A stretch of 35,069 nucleotides of DNA, taken from NCBI GenBank assembly GCA_021441665.1, contig JAGYYN010028054.1:1-35069 (forward strand). The letters are read 5' to 3'. The first letter of the stretch is position 1; each line of letters opens with the position of its first letter. The notes below the pieces were generated by a model. It saw only the letters and a program-made list of their open reading frames with translations, searched no databases and was not told the DNA's origin. This DNA is from Euplotes cf. woodruffi 2 WChen-2021. Lineage: Eukaryota > Ciliophora > Spirotrichea > Euplotida > Euplotidae. The position numbers were made by a program, and so were the translations under genes. This document shows positions 20,787 through 31,571 of this stretch, one piece after another.

Positions 20787-23700
20787 ATGCCTCCGAAAAA
20801 GCCAGAAAAGAAGGACGACAAGGCAAAGGACTTGTCAGACCCAGTGCCCAAGAACGAAGTCGTCTTCACCATTGATTTCGAGCTGTTCCACGAGAAAGGC
20901 CACTTCGTCAAGCTCAAGTACAACTGGATGAATAAGGATTCTTATGAACAAGAAAAACTCGAAACTGAATATGCGAAAGACTGGGAGGTCGTCCGCAAGG
21001 AAGGCCAAGAAATCAAACCTGAAACTGTCGAACCTGTAAAAGACGACAAAAAGAAAGCACCGCCAAAAGACCCGAAATAAAGGAGCAGTCATGGATGAAA
21101 TCGACGACCCGACTCCCACTGTAGTCAAATTTACTAAGAATTTTGAAGACAGCCCGTTGAGAGTCACTGAAGAAGTCGCTAATAAGTGGAGCGAGATGGT
21201 TATGAAGATCGATATTTTCGAGTATAATCGAGATACGAATGAAGATAAGCTTAAAGATTCAATTGAACTCGACCTCAGCTTCTTTTTATTCCCACAAACA
21301 GCAACTTATAACGAATGGGAATTTGAAAAACTTAAGCTTTATTGAATCAATTATCTTAAAATCAAAATTTGAGCTAATAATCCAATGCTCTCAGAGTTTT
21401 TGAGAAAGAAATTGAACCCGCTGCAGGTATTTATACTTGCTGCAAAAGACGTTCCAGAGAAATTAGATCCAAAGTTTTTACCAATTTACACTGTCTGCAA
21501 ATTTGTCGACGGAAGGACCTTCAGTACAATCAAGCTGCCTCAGACGGACTTCTGCAAGTGGATGCACAAACATGTGTATCTAGTCGGTGGCAAAGATCCT
21601 CATGAATTTCGAGAGCAGTTAGCCTCAAAGACTCTTGATCTTGAGCTTCACGACTGAGATGAAGAAGTGAAAGACCCTACAGAAAACCCGAAGTTTTCAT
21701 TTGGTCTCGCAAAGTTCCACTTAAAAGACCTTTTGAACCCTCACTGCTCGAACATGAAGATGAGGTCTGATGTGTTCCCAGTCAAAAGAGCGTTGCTGAA
21801 CAACGAGAACAACTTAGATTTAAATACCACCGCAAGAAAGGAAGAAAGAGCAATTGAAAAGTCGTCTCCTTATTTAATAAACGGAACCTACTACGTCATC
21901 TCTGTTGACCTCGCATACAATATTGGTGAGTTCGACGAAGCCAAAGAAATCGAAGAACTCAAGCGTAAACTCACTGAAGAAGAAGGCGAACAAGAGGCAC
22001 CAAAGGAAGACCTCAAACAGCAAGATGCTAAAGAGACTAGTGAAGATCAAGAGAAAACAGCCCAAGACAACGACGTCGAGACTATTAATGATGTCAGTGG
22101 GGCTATATACGAACGGGCTGTTTACATCCTTCCTTATGAGAACAGTGCAGAGCTGCTCAAGAAGATTTACGACTCGATTGAACAAATCAACCTCGAAGGC
22201 CTTAATCTTGAAAATGTCAGACATTTAAATACTAAAGAATTTTCAGACACTGAAAAACAAAATAGACTGCTTGACTTTATAGGAGGATTCGAGCTGATGG
22301 ACTCTGAATTCAGAATGGTCGTACTTGAAGGACTTGGCGGTAAAGGCCACAGCATGAACAAGTTTTACAATATGAATTTACGATCGCAACCGAACCAACG
22401 AAGGCTTAAATTGCTTTACAACCCTAGTGTGAGGTTTAAATTCAGGCTTTACTGGGACTTCAATGCAAGCATTAAACGAATTAAGCTTCGCGATACACTG
22501 ACAAAAATTATGAGCAGTCCTGATGTATTCCTGCGGTCTAAAGTACCTGAAGAAATTTATGATACTTTACAAAAACTCGCTGAGATGAGAAAGTTTGATC
22601 GAATTAAGTACCTTAAAGACTACAACCTTTTCCCTGAAAGCGAGAGACTCCTTGCGCTTGAACGAAAATACGGCAACTCACTGAACTACAAAGACCTGTA
22701 TGGAATTCCTCAAAAGCAAAAGAAGAAAAAGGTTGACGTCGTCGAGCCAACATTACTTCTGACAAAAGACCAGGAGGAATCGATGAGGCAGACTCAGCAA
22801 GAGTCACTAAAGAAAGTAACAATTGACGAAAGAGCGACAAACTACTCAGAAGAGAGGACAAAGCATCGAAGTCAGCCGAAACTTCAAAAATCAACGAAAA
22901 ATAATCTTGGTTTCACGCCTAAAAACAAGGTCGCAAGACGTGAACGGCTTGAGTTACCCGAAGGAGCTGAGGTTTACCTTTATTCAGGGCAAAAGTTGAA
23001 CTACTTCGAGCAACAAAAGGAGGAGATTAGAAAATCAGTTGCAAATGATAAAGCGCATTTCTACACCTACTCTCCAGACCACCTCTCACTCGCCTTCCCC
23101 GTCGTTAATGAGAATGAAATCGAGGTTAAAGAGAAAATGCTGAACCAGAGCAAATGGCGAACCCCCGAAGGCTTCCACAATGTGACTAAAAAGCCGAAGG
23201 AAGAGTACAACGTGCATCCGAAGAAGCCGCCGCAGTGAATTTTAGACGACTTGCATGACCCGTATTACTTGCAGAAGCAGAAGAAGGAAGAGGCACTCAA
23301 AGCTCTGCAAAGAGAGGAAAAGCGAGATCCTTCACAGACTGAGTTTAACCTCAATATTAAGCCCATCTACACTTTCAGCCAAAAAGATTACTTTAACACT
23401 GTGTTTTTGGGAGGAGACGACGTCATCAAAGAAATGGAAGAAGCTAAAAGAGCCGAGTATGAAGTATGGAAAAGCAAACTTGTCGTTGACAACGCACACT
23501 TTAAAGTCAACACAAGACCCGTCCGGAAAATGCAACAGAGCGATAAGCGAAGAGGCTTACTTGAAGATCCAGCGAAGAAAATCGGTATTCGAGGACCTAC
23601 AAGTATTTTGAAACGAATGGCAGCGAAGAACATCGTCCCTTGTCCGTATACATCTGTCTTTATGGATGAAAAATACCAAAATCCTAAAGACCCGCTAAGC

Positions 23701-23862
23701 GATATGAAAATTAAAGACGAGACCAAGATGATTACTAACTTCGGATTTGACACGAATATTAGAAATGATACGCTGAGTTACTCGAAGGTGAGCACAAAAG
23801 TCTTTATTCAGCCTTTAAAACCAGAAGAAAAACGAGGTCCAAAATGGGGAAATCCACAATAG
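20787..23862 (+). CDS. Large C2-like/coiled-coil protein, probably ciliary; one +1 frameshift
   Basis: About 1024 aa in a single intronless exon: MPPKKPEKKDDKAKDLSD... to ...KWGNPQ at TAG. One AAA-TAA (TAA 21078-21080) needs a +1 shift, after which the frame continues (KGAVMDEIDDPTPTVVKFTK). In-frame TGA codons (for example 21343, 21655, 23236) are read as Cys. N-terminal half: beta-rich, C2-like stretches (VFILAAKDVPEKL, KTLDLELHD, YLINGTYYVISVDLAY). Then an acidic Glu/Lys helix and a conserved-looking block (ERAVYILPYENSAELL, LLDFIGGFELMDSEFRMVVL) that resembles the DUF4550/CFAP92-type flagellar proteins. I am not sure of that match. The C-terminal third is basic and charged. No signal or membrane segment. 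A role in the axoneme is inferred. Confidence 0.85.
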
Positions 23863-24379
23863 AAATAAGATTATTCAGCTATTTCAATCGTGAAATCGCT
23901 AAATAAAATTTTTTAAGCATTGAAAACAAATGATTGAAGAACTTGATTTAAAATTATTATGATTATTTTTTAATTAAAAAGACTAAATTACTATTTATGT
24001 TGAAAATTCAAATGAATATAAATATTAAGTTTATGAATATTCAACATAAACAGCACTTTAAAATAAAATAAAAATCTTTTACTTTACTTTGTTTTATATC
24101 GAAAGAACATTATATTTGGTAAGACAAATGAAGAGTTCTTTCCAATATTTTTGTCTGTCTTACTTAAATTGTTTCAATTCACATCTCGTTTTCTTTGATT
24201 TTTTACATTTCCAAATTCTCGCAGACTACTTCAATGTTCTTTTTGTAAAAACAATCATGATTTATCGATTTTAATTTCTCTATCTTCTATTTAAAAATTT
24301 ATAAGTTATTTTACAATATTTTAAAGCCTCTGGGTAGCCATAAAAGGTATGCAAAAGCAGCCAGTTGAATTTGATATTT
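23863..24379. other. Convergent spacer with long inverted repeat
   Basis: Lies between the stop codons of two convergent genes. AT-rich, with ATTGAAAAC at 23919-23927 and the 17-nt inverted repeat at 23994-24050. A plus-strand frame at 24089-24274 is hydrophobic and Phe-rich, with the composition of translated AT-rich spacer; I do not call it a gene. Confidence 0.45.
23994..24050. repeat. 17-nt inverted repeat (16 of 17 pairs)
   Basis: The left arm 23994-24010 (TTTATGTTGAAAATTCA) and right arm 24034-24050 (TGAATATTCAACATAAA) pair at 16 of 17 positions across a 23-nt loop. Both arms contain TTGAA or its complement. It lies 130 nt beyond the stop of the gene ending at 23862, in a convergent spacer, so a transcription end or chromosome-fragmentation signal is conceivable. 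Confidence 0.6.
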
Positions 24380-25448
24380 TTAATACTCAAAAAGCACTGA
24401 AAATATTTTACTGTTAAAATGATTATTTTTGTTTTGGCTGATTCATTCTGTTTTCTTTAACTTCATCACTGTTTACTTTAGCCGTGTATGCCAGCGTTTG
24501 GCTGTCAGGATTATAACTTAGCTGGCACTGAAGGGCAGTTTGATTTGCTAAATAATTATTTGGTAAAACACTGTTAAAATAACATGTGAAAATTTACAAT
24601 GTTAAATTTATTTACGAGTGTGGGTTTAAAAAGCAGAAAGAACGTACGAATATGACTTGTTTTGAAAACTTTTAAAGACTGCGAATGAGGCAGAGAGAAC
24701 TTCTCTGCTGCTCCCCAAATTGGAGTGTCGATGTCTGAACACACGCTGTCTTGGTTTTCGAAATTTAATGGATCCTGCAGGTTAAGGGGCTTTTTATTTA
24801 GCTGCTTGGAGAAAGGATTATTTTGAATCTTCAACTAAATATTCATAAATATAGATTGAATCATACTTTTTGACGCGTGGATATGACTTGAATCGAAATT
24901 CTTATCTTTAACGGTGATATTTAGTGAATCCGAACAATTTTGAGAAGTAATTAATAAGCTTCAATTGTGCTTCTTATATACTTTTGTTTCATGCTTAACA
25001 GTTCAGTCTGGATAAAATACACCTAATTTTTTGTTATTTTTGCTCCATATTTTTCCAGGTATTTTCGCTTCAACAAAACAATTTTTCCTTCAGCTCTCAG
25101 TCTAAATATTAAAATAAATAAGTTAAAGTCATCTAAAATCTTAAAAATAAAATATCATATCCAACCTCACCAAATAAAAATAAAAAGCATACCTGGTTTA
25201 GATGATTTATAGTTACATCACTTCATGCTTGAGTTTGGTTAATATCTGTATTACCACTTTTATATATTTAGCAACAGTAAGTTTAGTAAAACAACTCCAA
25301 AATTGCAAATTGCAAATAATCAAATATCAAAGCAAAGCAGATCGGAAAGCAGCACTGCCCCAATATCAAGATTTTGCAAAGTATTACTCTCAATTCTCGG
25401 TGAAGAGTTGTTCTGGCATCATTGAATGTAATAAGTCCTGTTGCTCAT
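24380..25448 (-). CDS. Cys-rich, probably membrane-anchored protein with +1 frameshifts
   Basis: Assembled on the minus strand from ATG 25448 (MSNRTYYIQCCQNN...). A hydrophobic stretch follows (VLLSDLLCFDICLFAICNFG), then an ATA-TAA (25265-25260) where +1 would continue. Introns are 25192-25102, 24866-24835 and 24615-24571. Shifts at AAA-TAA (24823-24818 and 24561-24556) join the exons KIEDSK, NPFSKQLNKKPLNLQDPLNF and NYLANQTALQCQLSYNPDSQ. A last AAA-TAA at 24425-24423 may be the true end or a further shift running to TAT-TAA at 24382-24380. The exons downstream of 24870 have clear coding character. The N-terminal part is less sure, because the opposite strand (25202-25453) is also open and has its own hydrophobic start. 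Family not recognised. Confidence 0.45.
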
Positions 25449-25585
25449 ATTAACGATATTTGTAAAATTTATTAATTCAATAAATGAAATCCATATATAC
25501 CAATTGTAAAAATTCAGTTTTAAAACTGACTGCTTAATTTAAAAGTATTTTATTTGTAAGTTAAAATATTGAAAGTGGATTATGA

Positions 25586-28017
25586 TTAGATATCAAATTC
25601 GTCTTTAAAGTTAAAACTCTTCTTGCATGACTCTTGGCTCGAATACATAAGAATTACTTGCTCTGCTGTTGTGACGCCACTTATCGTCTTGTCATCTCTG
25701 AACCGGATGAACCTGGGGAATCTTAAACTAATGCCTTTGTCTTGTTCAACTTTACCATACCCAGCGGTGTACTTTGGAGAGATCGTTAAATCTGCGCATT
25801 TGATTTCGATAATTATACTCGGCTGAAGCCAGATGTCAGCGTGGATGTCCCCTGTTCTCACTCTTTTGTCAGGTTTTTCGAGGACCAAGTCCTGGCCAAG
25901 CTCCATAATAGCTTTGATGTGAGCATCTGAAAATCCAGATCCAGCTTTTGCCACGCACTGGAACTCATCGTTTTCTTCATCATAGCAAGCAAACAGAAAC
26001 GACGCCCAAAGGCCATGGTTTCTGCCTGAGCCAAAATCTGCACCGATGCAGACAAGGTCCAGTGAGTCTCCGATTTTTGACGTGTCGAGGTAGTCTTTCT
26101 TGAGTTTCAGCCATTTAAAAGACCTTTTTGACGGCTCGTAGGTCGAGTCTTCTTCGAGAGTCTTTACCATGAGGCCTTCACAGCCGCTGCTAATGCTTTC
26201 ATCCAGGAAATCAGAGACATCTTCAAAGCTGTCAGCATCCTTTGAAGAGGCAAAGGCAAGCTTGCCTTTGACAACTTCAAATGTCGAGTACATTATTTCT
26301 CTCCGTGCTTGGAGAGTTTGCTTTATCAAGCTTTCTGAGTTTAAATACAGTACGTCGAAGAGGTATAGTCAAACCTCTGTTTTTACAGCTTTTAAGTCGA
26401 CTTTCTTTTTATTTCGCTTCGTTAGCATTTGAAACGGAAGTATTTTGAAATATTTCGGGCAAAAAGCAACTATTTCACAGTCTACGATAAAATTCTGAAC
26501 GCTTAAGCTAATATTTTCTTGAAGAAACGAAATAACATCAGGATACATTGGTGTTAAATTTTCTAAATTTCTCGAGAAAATCTCGATATGTGGGAGTTCT
26601 TCATCTGGTTTTCTCAGAAAATGAATCTGACCTCGAAAACCGTCGTATTTATACTCACACGTAAATTTTAATCCTTCGAATCGTTTAAAAATCATGTCGA
26701 TTCCGTTTGTTGGTTTAGCAAGCATTGGTTTTACTGGAATTCCAACTCGCATGTATCACCTTTCTTTCATTTTTGATGGAGCTTCAAGCCCGAAGTCAAG
26801 CAGGCTGCTGATTATCATATCATAGTTTGGGACCTCTCACAGTCCTTCAAGGATTGCTGTTTCAAGACTCGTTTGGAGAGTTAAAAACGCATGTTCGCCT
26901 CGTTGTCTTCGATAATTGATAATCTTCGGAGGATAGTCTTCTCTATCACATGGAGTATAAGCAAAGGCCCTTGCAAGCGATGATATCATTGTTTTCTCAG
27001 CCGCTCCGATTTTTAAGCTCTTTTCTAAGATCCTAACGATAACCTTGGCTTCTTTGGGTGGACAATCCTGAATCAGTTTAACAATCATGTTCTGTTTAAG
27101 GTTGACAGAATTACTTCCAGATCAATTTGCAAGTTTGAGTAATGACTCAAAAGTTCTTAGGGTCTTTCATTAAATTTAAAATTAACTATATTTTTTTAAT
27201 TATTTATTACGTAATAAAAATATATTTTCCTTCTTGTAACTGTGAGAGGTTTAATATCATTTGCTTTCGCGTTGAAAAACGACTGAAGGTTCTTCATCGA
27301 TCCTTTGAGCTCCATAGTAACACTTCCTAAATCTCCAAGCCTCTTAAGTGCATCTTTAACGCTTTTCGGTGTAGTGGCTCAGGCTTTAGCAATCGACTGA
27401 ACGAGTTGTTCATTGCCAATCCCCATTTCAACTCCTTGGTACTCTGGACCAAGGCGTCAGTTGACTAAATAAAACAGCATGATGAGTTCATCTGGATTAT
27501 TAACAATTGCAGACCGAAAGAGATTAGCTAAGATCTCTTTAAGGCCATCTTGTCCTTGGCTATTGCTTTCAATTTCTTCAACAGCCTGTGCGATCAATGC
27601 GATTTTCATTTCTTCGCCTCTTATCATCATACTGTCTTCGACTGGATCAAAAAGCCTATCAGCAAGCCTTCTGCATTTTCTTTCTTCGCCATTTGGTGGT
27701 TGTTTAGTTTCTTCATTAGGCTTAGCGTGTTTATCGTCGCTGGTTACTTGTATCTGCTTTACATCTTTGATTTTCGCTAATTCTCAGCTTTTTTGGGTGA
27801 CTTTTACAGCCCCTTTCGTCACAGGTCTTTGAGCTAGATTTACCTTCACCGGCTGGGTGAGTTTAGTCTGAGATACTGGGCGATGTTCGCTCAGATCAGT
27901 GCTTTCTGAGCTGCCGCACTTGTCACGAACAGTGACGTTAACTTTGATCTTGGCTCAGCCTGACTTCTTTTCCTTAATGATTTTATCAAAGCTTTTTAAG
28001 TCTCTTTTCTTAACCAT
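25586..28017 (-). CDS. LIG1: ATP-dependent DNA ligase I
   Basis: Replicative/repair ligase that seals Okazaki fragments. About 779 aa (yeast Cdc9 755, human LIG1 919). ATG 28017 (MVKKRDLKSFDKIIK) is followed by a short basic N-terminus with no obvious PCNA-binding motif, then the DNA-binding domain (LADRLFDPVEDSMMIRGEEM, GVEMGIGNEQLVQSIAKA). A 95-nt intron (27240-27146) precedes the catalytic core: GIPVKPMLAKPTNGID, motif I EYKYDGFRG with the adenylated Lys near residue 425, motif III FIVDCEIVAF, motif IV EGLMVKTL, motif V WLKLKKDYL and motif VI RFPRFIRFRDDK. TGA at 26371-26369 aligns with the Cys of human VCLYAFD. Stop TAA. No frameshift. The frame is open upstream of 28017, so the start may lie further 5'. 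The exact intron ends were chosen to keep the frame. Confidence 0.96.
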
Positions 28018-28177
28018 GCGAAAGGGTGGAGTCAGCTGGTTAAATTCGCAAACTAAACATCAGAATATTGAAATTCAATAATATTTTATTTTAGTTTTCT
28101 GAGGGTTAGGTTATTTCATTTACTAAATATTTTTATTTACAGTTGTTATTAGACTCAATACTTATCGACAATAATTT
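28018..28177. promoter_or_regulatory. Divergent promoter region with 13-nt palindrome
   Basis: The 160 nt between the ligase start and the start of the gene at 28178. It contains ATTGAAATTCAAT (28067-28079), a perfect 6-bp palindrome around one A that reads ATTGAA on both strands. It is the only structured element I see. The bidirectional promoter role is inferred from position. Confidence 0.4.
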
Positions 28178-28755
28178 ATGGACTGGCAAATTCAGAGAAC
28201 AACAGCCTTCGTTAGACATATTGAACCTGACGAAGCAGACATCACAGATACTTTTGAACTTGACGAAGATGGCGGAAGGATCTCTAATCTCCGCACATTG
28301 CATAAAGACCCAAAGAAAGTAATTTTTAAAAGCGAAATCGAAATTTTAAATGAAAATGGCACAAAACACCGACCTAAAAATAAGCAAAAAACTAAAGATG
28401 TCGAATTTATCGTTGAAGAATTCGAAGCTGAAGATACTCAAACTGGCATTGGGCAGAAAGAAGCAGATGACAGGTTTGGACATCGTCTTTCTGAGGTGTT
28501 GATCAACACTATTAAGAAAAGACACCATATCGGCGACGATTTTGAAGAACTTGATAAGTAATAACACCGATGAACAAAGAAGACAGCAGATCATTCAGAG
28601 CTTGCTTGATGACTGCAAGAGCAAATAATATTAAGTGTTCTAGCAATACTCTCAAACCTAATAACAATAGGCTCAATCAGTATGCAAAACCAAACTTAAT
28701 GAATGCTGAAAGCTTGAATTATCGAGAAAGTATGTGGGAATTTGAAGGGCTTTAA
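28178..28755 (+). CDS. Small acidic protein, ~191 aa, two +1 frameshifts
   Basis: Starts MDWQIQRTTAFVRHIEPDEA. The first 127 codons are acidic, with a Lys-rich patch (KHRPKNKQKTKD). The frame then meets AAG-TAA-TAA (TAA 28559-28561); a +1 shift continues NNTDEQRRQQIIQSLLDD. A second AAA-TAA (28623-28628) shifts +1 into NIKCSSNTLKPNNNRLNQ and ends WEFEGL at TAA 28753-28755. No intron, membrane segment or known domain is seen. Alternatively the tandem TAA-TAA could be the true stop, giving 127 aa, but the downstream coding character and a second canonical shift site favour the long form. It is divergent from the ligase gene across 160 nt. Confidence 0.65.
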
Positions 28756-28987
28756 TAACTCAAATTTTATATCTGCAAAGAATGATACTCAAAAATTATA
28801 AGACTTTGATATGTATTCGAATATTGTTATAACGGTTTTGCATACTTATAACATTCAAATTATTGACAATTGCTTGATAAATTATTGACAAATTTAGCTT
28901 TAAATAATCAAAATTTGCAATATTAAAATTAATTTAACGAATTTTTTAATTAAATTTTTTGCTCATAGAAAGGACTTCAAATATACA
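28756..28987. other. Spacer with 13-bp direct repeat and small hairpin
   Basis: AT-rich spacer. AAATTATTGACAA occurs at 28857-28869 and again at 28879-28891, starts 22 nt apart. Just upstream GTTATAA/TTATAAC (28826-28832 and 28846-28852) forms a 7-bp inverted repeat. These lie 100-160 nt before the ATG at 28988 and could be promoter elements; this is inference. Confidence 0.45.
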
Positions 28988-31325
28988 ATGACAACCAAGA
29001 CAATTTCAAGGTAAAAATTATAACAGAAGTCGCTCAAAAGCAAAGATATCAATAAGTCAGAGTCGGAAGTCTGCATCAAATACAAAATCAGCGATTGAAT
29101 TACTTCATGCTCAGAGTCGGAAAAATATTGCCAATTTAAATAACTTAAAATAATCAAAGCAGAAATGCAGCCGAAGTCGGATTAAAAACAACATCAAATA
29201 TCTACGATCGTTTATATCATCAAAAGTGAGGGCACACAAAGGACTTTGTGATGAAAGTAGCATTTGAGAGCAAGTAAGTACTAGATATTCAACTTTCTCA
29301 AAAATTAATATTTTCACTAACGGTATAAAATTACTCTTTGCAAAAATAAAATTATTTTTTGATCTAACTGCATTCAGGATGCAAGAGGAAAAAGAGTTGA
29401 CCTTCCATCCAAAGCAGCCAAAAGGCACGTTCAATTCTAAGTAAACTCTCAAAAGTTGAACTCGAAGACCTCGCCAAGTACAAAGACGATATGGATGACA
29501 ATATCGCTCAGCAGCTTATTGAGAAAGACAAGGAGATCGAGAGACTTAAAAAGGAACTTAACGACTGCAAAAGCTCTGTAATACGCAGAAGTCCTGAAAA
29601 CAGGAACCGAGCGAGCTCTGTACAGCAAAATGAAACTACAGAAAGACTATTTTTAAGCAGGATTAATAATACAAAACAACTAGAAGCTAAGCATTACAAA
29701 GACGTGACGTTTAAGCCTTCTATCAATGAAAAATCAAAATAAACTAGTCAGAGACACCGACATTTCTAGCCATCTTTATCAAGACGCAAAAGAGCGAGAG
29801 TCACGACATAAGGACAGAATCAACACTGAGATCTCAAATGTAAGAAGGAGATCGAACTCGAGGAATAAAACCACTGAAAAATAGCAATAAAAAACTAATC
29901 ATTAGTAAACTGAACAAAGACCTCACTAACGCTTGAATTGAAAACGGAGTACTTGTAAACCGAGTGATCAGCTACCAAGAAATGGTGAAGATTTTATACT
30001 CAATGGGCTACTTGTTAGATAACATCTCAGAGTATGAAAAACTTCTAATTGACATCATGTTTATTAGTACATCGAATAAAGATCGGGTTACAATCTTTAT
30101 CAAAAATGTATTCTCTTTCTTACTGGCTGTGCATGGATTCACTACAAGCGAGAAGTTTAGCTTTACTACAGCAGACTATGACTCAATTACCCAGCAGTAT
30201 AACTCAGGATGCAAGGTGATAGATGGAACTCAAATTAACCTTTATTACAATTCACAACTCACTGAAGCAAAATATCAGCAATACGGATATTTAAACGAAC
30301 AATCAAACTTGTGATTTAACTCTCAGGAAGAGATCAAGGAGATAGCCCAAGCGTATAAAATATTCCGTGATAATTGTAAGACCAACGCTCCTTGAGCGTA
30401 CTACGGCATTCCTAATCCTGAGTACGAAAAGATAAAATCAGATGCTCATAGCTTCAAGCCAAAAATAAATGAGTCAAAGTCGTCTAAGCAACTGCTGAGG
30501 AATGCTGAGGCTGACTTGAACAGGAACTTGACTCATGCAGAGCAGCTAATCCAAAAAGGCGAGAAGTATAAAGAGAAAGTTAATAATCTAAGAGTCAACC
30601 AGTACAACAACGAAACCATCGAATGCACGTTTATACCAGTCACCAATGTCAAGATGAATGCCAAAGTGAAAAGCAGGCTTTTTGAAAAATGTAAGTTTAT
30701 TTACTTAATTCTTCTAGACTCACCATGCAAAGCCTCAGAGGATATTTGAGATAGCTACGAACAGCAAAGAATGCAAGTCATGCATAGATTCTCGTGAAGT
30801 AGCGAGTCTGAAGACATTATTAAATATACCGATTCGATTAAGAAAAACACTAAGGAAATTAACGACTTTTCATCGACTGAGAATCCAGATAAATCAACGA
30901 AAGTCCCGTTTCTTGAAAAACTCAAAAACTCTGCGAAATATGAACACATCGATAACACAAACACTTCGCTAAAGGAAAGCGATTACCAAACATTTGGGAA
31001 GACGAGCAGTACCGTTTTTAATTCTGAAGGCGATCAACAGCCAACCAGCTACGCTTCGAATAGTGGTAGTAAAATAAACCAAGACGTAGGGGCTGATACA
31101 TTTGCTGATACCGAAACTCCGATTTTATTTCTAGATGTAAATTTTGGAAGCGGAAATATCACTAGAATAATAATGTACGAAAACGATACGCCTGAAGATC
31201 TTGCAGAAGCATTTTGAAAAGAACACAAGCTTAGCGAAGACAAGAAGAATAAACTCATCACGATAATCAAGCAGCATCTTGACACTGTGCTCGACCAGAT
31301 TACTGAAAGGTCGTATGAAGAGTAA
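28988..31325 (+). CDS. TFKP-repeat protein with EF-hand-like region and C-terminal PFU-like domain; five +1 frameshifts
   Basis: Start MTTKTISR at 28988. The +1 shifts are at AGG-TAA (29012), AAA-TAA (29151), AAG-TAA (29442), AAA-TAA (29740) and AAA-TAG (29882). Introns are 29274-29377 and 30691-30717. The protein is about 740 aa. The N-terminus is Ser/Arg/Lys-rich and disordered. Short repeats follow: LTFHPKQP, VTFKPSINE, HSFKPKINE and CTFIPVTNV. The middle has a helical pair with EF-hand-like spacing (NRVISYQEMVKILYSMGYL) but no canonical calcium loop. The last 75 residues (TPILFLDVNFGSGNITRI, then EDLAEAFCKEHKLSE) are a PFU/ubiquitin-like domain like those of many flagellar proteins. Several TGA are read as Cys. 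Stop TAA 31323-31325. It shares all parts with the gene at 7786 but in a different order. Confidence 0.82.
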
Positions 31326-31571
31326 TTATTTAATTGAAGTCAATTTAAAACCGCTAAATATTTATTTTTATCATATAAATCAGTAATTTTATTATTTACT
31401 AATTTATAATAAATAGATGAAATGCTATGCTTTAGATTTGTATTTTAATGACAAATAAAAGTGCGGACTTAATGGTGTATCAAATATTGAAAATAAGTGA
31501 TTCGAAAAAATAAGCAACTTTGATTTTTATAAGTTTACTACCCAGCAGTGTTCGCTTAATCTTTATGTGAT
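31326..31571. other. Convergent spacer
   Basis: About 245 nt between two convergent stop codons. AT-rich, with an 8-bp inverted repeat TTTATTAT/ATAATAAA (31388-31395 and 31406-31413) and TATTGAAAAT at 31485-31494, a full match to the Euplotes breakage consensus. No gene seen. Confidence 0.4.

Noticed and set aside
24089-24274. Plus-strand 61-codon frame
   Set aside because: Phe/Leu-rich composition expected from AT-rich spacer; no splice or neighbour support.
25202-25453. Plus-strand open frame of 83 codons with a hydrophobic start
   Set aside because: It could be real, but the minus strand here links in phase to downstream exons; kept as the alternative to the N-terminus of the gene at 24380-25448.
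28067-31494. Treating every ATTGAA as a chromosome breakage site
   Set aside because: The 6-mer is expected dozens of times by chance in 35 kb of AT-rich DNA; only those within hairpins or palindromes in spacers were reported.
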